Assembly (NCBI GenBank): GCA_024763365.1
Contig: JANTFO010000011.1
Location: 1 to 39,150 of the forward strand
DNA length: 39,150 nt
Source: Flavobacteriaceae bacterium
Lineage (GTDB): Bacteria; Bacteroidota; Bacteroidia; Flavobacteriales; Flavobacteriaceae
Direction: 5' to 3'
The notes under the pieces were generated by a model. That model did not search any database and was not told the DNA's origin. It saw nothing but the letters and a program-made list of their open reading frames with translations. How positions within the stretch are numbered: the first letter of the stretch is position 1; each line of letters opens with the position of its first letter. Shown in pieces: positions 34,298 to 39,150 of the stretch. The position numbers and the translations under genes are program-made.

Positions 34298-37291
34298 TTA
34301 GTTGCTTTTATCCTTGTCATTATTTTGCTGATACTCCTTTTTATAAATCACAGCTCTGTTATTTTTTCCTTCTATCATAATGAGTAATTCTTTATTAAAC
34401 TTTACTTGTTTTAAGTATTCATCCTCATAAACAGCTTCTTGCTTGTTCAGGTAATCTATATCCAAAAAACCTTCCCCAACATGGGTGTTGATAGTTATAT
34501 AACCTACTTTAAATGAAGTCAAATTTTGAAAAAAGTGTGTACCCTGGCTCGGGTCAATATGATAGTCTTCCAAACCAGACTCAACGATGATCTTTGCAGC
34601 TGAAATTTGTGACCAATTAATGGGAATCCCTAACCAAGGATCACTGGAACCCCACCGGCCTGGCCCTATGAGGATATAATTTTTATCTTGGTTTTCAAAC
34701 TTACTGTTTAAATCATCTATGTGCAAAGCAATCTCTCTGGTTTTAGCCTGATCAAATACATCTGGTTTTACAAAAACTATATCTTCCAATCCTTCATACT
34801 TGCCATTTCCCAGAGCTGATTCTGAATACAAAATAGTATCAACTAGGTCAATATCATCGGGCATAATATGCTTGTAGTCATTGTTTTCCATGATAGGCCT
34901 AATCTGTAAAAAACTAAATATTTTAGGGGTTCCCTCCGGGACATCCAAATTTACGGCAAACTCAATTTCTACCGGATGACGAATCTCTTTTTTCCCTATT
35001 GATAGTAGATCTTTCAACATCTCCGCTAATGGAAAATTATCCTGATTTAAAATACTTTCAAAAGTTAATATACGTGCACCTTCGTGGAAGACCCCAGATC
35101 GTATTTGGTTACTGTGCATATCATAAGTAGAAGCTACATACCTAAGGGCTTTATGATCCTTTGCTTCACGTAAATTAACCTTTTTAATATTGACTGATTC
35201 ATCTAATGAAACATGATAAGAGTCGGGGTTCATATGCAAACCGAAAAAGTACTTTTGTGTATCTTTTAAGGCTGTTTTAGTAGTCGATAGTTGTAAAATA
35301 TTTTTCGGATGATAGGGGGAAAAACGTAAAGTTTTACCCCCTTCGACGATTATTTTTCCTAATCCCATCGCTATTTGAGCAATGCCTTCTGTAGATTTTT
35401 CTTCTCCAATAGGATAAAAGTTTATAGAACGTGCTACACCGGAAATATTGGGGAAAAACAAATCCTCATATTGATTTCCAATAACTTCCTGTAAAATGAC
35501 GGCCATTTGTATATCTTCAATGGTATAGGGTGTTGCTTTAATGTAAGCTTTACTATTTTGATAAAAAGCAGATGCCATTACAGACTTGATCGCCGTATGT
35601 ACCATCTGTTCAAATTTGTCTATTTGGGTATTAGGTAACATATAAGTAGCATATACACCAGCAAAAGGTTGATAAAGTGAATCTTCCAAAACGCTGGATG
35701 ACCTTATGGCTATCGGATTCTTTAAACTTTCTAGAAAAACCCTAATATCACTAATAGCCCATCCCGGCAGGTCATTAAGTATAAATTCATTGAGAATTGC
35801 TTGATCATCATGCGTCTGAGCTACAAATTCGTGCAGGTTATGCATCTCCATAAATTCATCAAATACTTCTGTACTGAGCACTACGGTGCGCGGAATAGAA
35901 ACAACGATATTTTCATATTTTTGATCCAATGCATTTCTTTTCAAAAATTGATCGATAAATGACAAGCCACGTCCTTTTCCCCCCAAAGAACCATCTCCAA
36001 TTCTTGAAAAAATAAGATACTCATCGTATTGCTTTTTATCAAATTTAGCTATGATACCACGTGAACGATATATTCTAAAGGCTTTAACAGCAGCAGAAAG
36101 AAACTCCCTTATATGATCGTCTTTAGAAAAATCCTCATACTCTATAGTGGCAAATAGATTAGCCAGTGGGAACAAGGCTCTTGACTGCAACCATTTTGAA
36201 AAATCATTTCGTTTGGCATGATATACAATAGATTCTATACTGACTTTAGGGAGGGCATGCTGAAATTTTCTCAAATCATCTGCACGAATGATAATTTTCT
36301 GTTTTATGGGATCCCAAAATTCAAAATCACCGAAAGAAAAATATTTTGTGATATGGCTTTTAAGTTCAATACTTAAAGTTTCAGATAATTTATGAATAAA
36401 TCTAGCGTTGAGTTCTGTGGCTTTCTTAAAATTCTCTTCATCAGATGATTGAATGATTACAGGCAGTAAACAATCTTTATTTCTTAAAAACTTCAAAAAT
36501 TCAAATCCAGCTTGTTTGTTTTTCTTACCATTTTTATAATAAGTTACATCTGATATAATGCCCAAAAAATGATCTTTAAAAGTTTCAAATATACTACTGG
36601 CTTCTTCATAGGTTTTAGCTAACAAAATTTTAGGTCGGCCTCTTTTAGACATAATTTTTCTGTGCTCGTTGAGGCCATCTTGTATAAAAGACTGCGTTTG
36701 AGTAAAAAGAATATTGTAGATAAGGGGTAAGTACCTGGAGTAAAATTCAATGGAGTCTTCTATCAAAAGTATGGCTTTTACCCCAATTTCATTAATGTCT
36801 TTTGCGGCATTCATACTATCCTCCACTAACTTAATGATGGCTATAAAAATATTGATATTACCATTCCATTTAAATACATAGTCAATACTTTTGGATTGGT
36901 TTTTATTAATCAATTTTTGGAGCTCTCCCGGATAATTACTCAATGCTACAATAGGAATTTTAGGAAATTCTTGTTTGATCCTATCTGACATGCTTAAATT
37001 GTCCTTACTGCCTGAAAGCCAGATAATTATCAAATCAATAGATTGTTCTTTGAGTATATTTTTTGCTGTTTTACTATCTGGAGCATGTATAATATTGGGG
37101 GGATATCGTAGGCTTAAGGAGGTATATTCTAAAAAAATCTGTTCATCAATTCGACCATCTTCTTCCAGTAAATAAAAATCATAATTAGAACAAATAATCA
37201 AAACGTTATAAATTCTGTTTTGCATCAATTGCTTAAATGAAACTTCTTTAAATTCATATGTTTTAAGATCGGGCAGTGGTTTATTTAGCAT
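34298..37291 (-). CDS. Receiver-like and PEP-synthase-type ATP-grasp protein, paralog 2
   Basis: 997 residues, collinear with paralog 1 over the whole length. The degenerate first receiver again has W91 but keeps K141. The second receiver has E178/D179, D248 (GIISDVTYYKNG), S282 and K301 at identical positions. The ATP-grasp core shows GGKGRGLSFID near 440 and IRSSSVLEDSLYQPF near 530; the GPGRWGSSDPW block is near 880. It has an extra polar tail (KKEYQQNNDKDKSN). It too lacks the His and PEP domains of true PEP synthase, so 'PEP synthase' would be misleading. A terminator separates it from gdh2 upstream, so it probably has its own promoter. Confidence 0.8.
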   Translation of the reverse strand: MLNKPLPDLKTYEFKEVSFKQLMQNRIYNVLIICSNYDFYLLEEDGRIDEQIFLEYTSLSLRYPPNIIHAPDSKTAKNILKEQSIDLIIIWLSGSKDNLSMSDRIKQEFPKIPIVALSNYPGELQKLINKNQSKSIDYVFKWNGNINIFIAIIKLVEDSMNAAKDINEIGVKAILLIEDSIEFYSRYLPLIYNILFTQTQSFIQDGLNEHRKIMSKRGRPKILLAKTYEEASSIFETFKDHFLGIISDVTYYKNGKKNKQAGFEFLKFLRNKDCLLPVIIQSSDEENFKKATELNARFIHKLSETLSIELKSHITKYFSFGDFEFWDPIKQKIIIRADDLRKFQHALPKVSIESIVYHAKRNDFSKWLQSRALFPLANLFATIEYEDFSKDDHIREFLSAAVKAFRIYRSRGIIAKFDKKQYDEYLIFSRIGDGSLGGKGRGLSFIDQFLKRNALDQKYENIVVSIPRTVVLSTEVFDEFMEMHNLHEFVAQTHDDQAILNEFILNDLPGWAISDIRVFLESLKNPIAIRSSSVLEDSLYQPFAGVYATYMLPNTQIDKFEQMVHTAIKSVMASAFYQNSKAYIKATPYTIEDIQMAVILQEVIGNQYEDLFFPNISGVARSINFYPIGEEKSTEGIAQIAMGLGKIIVEGGKTLRFSPYHPKNILQLSTTKTALKDTQKYFFGLHMNPDSYHVSLDESVNIKKVNLREAKDHKALRYVASTYDMHSNQIRSGVFHEGARILTFESILNQDNFPLAEMLKDLLSIGKKEIRHPVEIEFAVNLDVPEGTPKIFSFLQIRPIMENNDYKHIMPDDIDLVDTILYSESALGNGKYEGLEDIVFVKPDVFDQAKTREIALHIDDLNSKFENQDKNYILIGPGRWGSSDPWLGIPINWSQISAAKIIVESGLEDYHIDPSQGTHFFQNLTSFKVGYITINTHVGEGFLDIDYLNKQEAVYEDEYLKQVKFNKELLIMIEGKNNRAVIYKKEYQQNNDKDKSN

Positions 37292-37330
37292 GTGAGTTCC
37301 GCTTAATGAGATATAAAAATACTAATATAT

Positions 37331-37365
37331 AAAAAAAGGCTGTCACAAATAAATGAAACAGCCTT
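37331..37365 (-). terminator. Intrinsic terminator of gdh2
   Basis: AAGGCTGT (37336-37343) and ACAGCCTT (37358-37365) form the stem; the + strand A-run from 37331 is the U-run of the minus transcript. It lies between gdh2 and ATP-grasp paralog 2. Confidence 0.85.
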
Positions 37366-37423
37366 CGAAAATAAATTTCCAAAAGTTTATACCAAAAGTA
37401 ACAAATATTTAGTCCCTTTGGTA

Positions 37424-38767
37424 TTAAACTACACCTTGATCAAGCATAGCATCTGCTACTTTAACAAATCCTGCAATATTAGCTCCTTTTACATAATCTA
37501 CACTACCATCATTACAAGTTCCGTATTTAACACAAGAAGCATGAATATCATCCATTATTTGATGTAGTTTTTGATCTACTTCTTCACGAGTCCAATTGTA
37601 TCTCATGGAATTTTGACTCATTTCCAATCCTGACACGGCTACACCTCCTGCGTTGGAAGCTTTACCGGGCGCATATAATATTTTGGCATTTTGGAATACC
37701 TCAATAGCCTCAGGCATAGAAGGCATATTAGCTCCTTCTGCAACGCAAATAACTCCATTATTTACTAAGCTTGTAGCTTCTTCTTTATTTACTTCATTTT
37801 GCGTGGCGCAAGGTAAAGCGATATCTACTTTTACACCCCATGGACGTTCTCCTTTAAAATATTTTGCATTCGGATATTCATTGACGTATTCTGAAATACG
37901 ACCACGTTGTATATTTTTAAGTTCCATCACATAAGCTAATTTAGTAGCATCAATACCTTCTTCATCATAAATATAACCTCCTGAATCTGAAAGCGTAACC
38001 ACTTTACCGCCTAATTGAGTAGCTTTTTCAGTAGCATATTGTGCCACATTACCTGAACCAGAAATGGATACTGTTTTACCCTTAAAAGAATCTCCTTTTG
38101 TATTCAACATATGTTGGGCAAAATATACCGTACCATAACCAGTGGCTTCCGGACGTATCAACGAACCACCATAACTCATCCCTTTACCTGTCAATACTCC
38201 GGAAAATTCATTACGTAATCTTTTATATTGACCAAATAAATAACCTATTTCACGTCCACCAACACCAATATCTCCCGCAGGTACATCCGTATTAGGACCA
38301 ATATGACGGAATAATTCAGTCATGAAAGATTGTGTGAAACGCATTACTTCACTATCTGATTTTCCTTTAGGATCAAAATCCGATCCTCCTTTACCACCTC
38401 CCATAGGTAATGTAGTCAATGAGTTTTTAAATACTTGCTCAAAGCCCAAAAACTTAAGAATAGATATATTTACAGACGGGTGAAAACGTAAACCTCCTTT
38501 GTAAGGGCCTATAGCAGAATTAAATTCAATTCTAAATCCACGGTTTACTTGCGTATTACCTTTATCATCTACCCAAGGCACTCTAAAAATAATGGCTCGT
38601 TCGGGTTCTATCATTCTTTCCAATAACATTTTCCCTTTGTATGCAGGGTTTTCTTCAATAAATGGGATAATCGCTTCTGCGACTTCTTCAACAGCTTGTA
38701 AAAATTCGGGTTCGTGACTATTACGCTTTTTAGCGTATTCCATAAAAGCTTTAATTTTTGACTCCAT
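37424..38767 (-). CDS. gdhA: Glutamate dehydrogenase with NADP-type coenzyme signature (gdh2)
   Basis: 447 residues with the same catalytic blocks as gdh1 (GPYKGGLRFHPSV, LPMGGGKGGSDF). The coenzyme region differs: SG-S238-GNVAQYATEKA and SD-S262-GGYI, matching the E. coli NADP-dependent enzyme (GSGNVAQ, SDSSG). NADPH-linked ammonium assimilation (2-oxoglutarate to glutamate) is therefore the likely direction; this is inferred from residues, not measured. It is a paralog of gdh1 across the ATP-grasp pair. Confidence 0.96.
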   Translation of the reverse strand: MESKIKAFMEYAKKRNSHEPEFLQAVEEVAEAIIPFIEENPAYKGKMLLERMIEPERAIIFRVPWVDDKGNTQVNRGFRIEFNSAIGPYKGGLRFHPSVNISILKFLGFEQVFKNSLTTLPMGGGKGGSDFDPKGKSDSEVMRFTQSFMTELFRHIGPNTDVPAGDIGVGGREIGYLFGQYKRLRNEFSGVLTGKGMSYGGSLIRPEATGYGTVYFAQHMLNTKGDSFKGKTVSISGSGNVAQYATEKATQLGGKVVTLSDSGGYIYDEEGIDATKLAYVMELKNIQRGRISEYVNEYPNAKYFKGERPWGVKVDIALPCATQNEVNKEEATSLVNNGVICVAEGANMPSMPEAIEVFQNAKILYAPGKASNAGGVAVSGLEMSQNSMRYNWTREEVDQKLHQIMDDIHASCVKYGTCNDGSVDYVKGANIAGFVKVADAMLDQGVV

Positions 38768-38804
38768 ATATTATAAGGTTTTTAAATTATGAATATAGAT
38801 TTTA

Positions 38805-38812
38805 CAAAGATA
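38805..38812 (-). promoter_or_regulatory. -7 box of gdh2
   Basis: Minus strand TATCTTTG, a perfect TAnnTTTG, about 38 nt upstream of the start at 38767. No clear TTG at the -33 spacing. Confidence 0.5.
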
Positions 38813-38919
38813 AACTATATGAGGTATTTATTAAGGTGATTTATCTCATTTTTAGATTTTTTTTCGTTTATTCAAACGATTGAGGTACGATAGGCTACTG
38901 ATAGGTTTGAGATAATAAA

Positions 38920-38951
38920 AAAACGTGATTAACAAAAGATAACCACGTTTT
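38920..38951 (-). terminator. Terminator of the right-edge T9SS gene
   Basis: AAAACGTG (38920-38927) pairs with CACGTTTT (38944-38951), with a 3-bp extension after one mismatch. The flanking A-run on the + strand is a U-run for the minus transcript. It lies about 22 nt after the stop at 38974. Confidence 0.75.
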
Positions 38952-38973
38952 AAACAATATAAATAACTGCTAT

Positions 38974-39150
38974 TTACTTCAAGATAAGTTTTTGGCTAAT
39001 TTCATATTTTCCATCATTGATCCTTACAAAATAAACCCCTGATTCTAAGGCGCTTAAATCAACACCTTTACCTGATTGTAATGTGTCAACATAAACTAAC
39101 CTTGTATTGAGATCATAAATTTTGATTTCAAATTGTGTAATACTATTCCA
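38974..39150 (-). CDS. C-terminal T9SS type A sorting domain of a secreted protein (5' part outside window)
   Basis: 58 codons are open from the right edge to a TAA at 38974-38976. The peptide runs from TQFEIKIYDLNTRLVY through SALESGVYFVRIND to KLILK, the classic tail of a type A sorting domain that sends proteins through the type IX system to the cell surface. The N-terminal functional part lies beyond the window, so its role is unknown. Confidence 0.85.
   Translation of the reverse strand, partial: WNSITQFEIKIYDLNTRLVYVDTLQSGKGVDLSALESGVYFVRINDGKYEISQKLILK

Noticed and set aside
34298-37291. Annotation as phosphoenolpyruvate synthase
   Set aside because: The phosphohistidine swivelling domain and the PEP/pyruvate-binding barrel are absent in both paralogs; only the ATP-grasp domain is shared.

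Overview
The window looks like a chromosomal segment of a marine- or gliding-type Bacteroidetes, most likely class Flavobacteriia. The DNA is AT-rich and Shine-Dalgarno motifs are mostly weak. Several intergenic regions carry the Bacteroidetes sigma-A -7 box TAnnTTTG. At least four genes encode secreted proteins of the type IX secretion (T9SS) style. There is also a GSCFA protein and an outer-membrane Wzi-like barrel. No tRNA, rRNA, CRISPR array or transposase was seen.

Layout. 1-2153 (-): a large secreted multidomain protein, cut by the left edge. 2300-3250 (-): GSCFA protein. 3400-5196 (+): lepA, ending in a strong bidirectional terminator. 5261-5614 (-): a two-cluster ferredoxin, divergent from a long + strand operon. 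That operon is korA-korB-nuoA-B-C-D-H-I-[S23]-J-[broken S23 + two T9SS genes]-K-L-M-N-unknown gene (5897-22080). 22085-22303 (-): a small lipoprotein, followed by a 362-bp repeat-bearing gap. 22666-25256 (-): Wzi-like barrel and sugar N-acetyltransferase. 25400-29267 (+): MMPL-type RND exporter and SLC13/DASS carboxylate transporter. 29264-29635 (-): small membrane protein. 29758-38767 (-): a four-gene block read as gdh2, ATP-grasp paralog 2, ATP-grasp paralog 1, gdh1. 38974-39150 (-): the C-terminal sorting domain of another T9SS protein.

How the genes work together. Complex I here has 11 subunits. The NADH-input module NuoE/F/G is missing, and a 2-oxoacid (probably 2-oxoglutarate):ferredoxin oxidoreductase opens the operon, with a ferredoxin gene divergent from it. 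The simplest reading is a 2-oxoglutarate -> KorAB -> ferredoxin -> complex I -> quinone route. A 19-bp palindrome of Fur/PerR 7-1-7 type lies between the ferredoxin and korA promoters. At the other end, two glutamate dehydrogenases carry opposite coenzyme signatures (NAD-like and NADP-like), so 2-oxoglutarate metabolism recurs across the window.

Most unusual items: (i) the Kor/ferredoxin/11-subunit complex I operon; (ii) S23 four-helix-bundle genes that have entered the nuo operon twice, one flanked by a perfect 13-bp inverted repeat and the other split by a two-gene T9SS cargo; (iii) tandem receiver-plus-ATP-grasp proteins without a phosphohistidine domain, bracketed by the two glutamate dehydrogenases.
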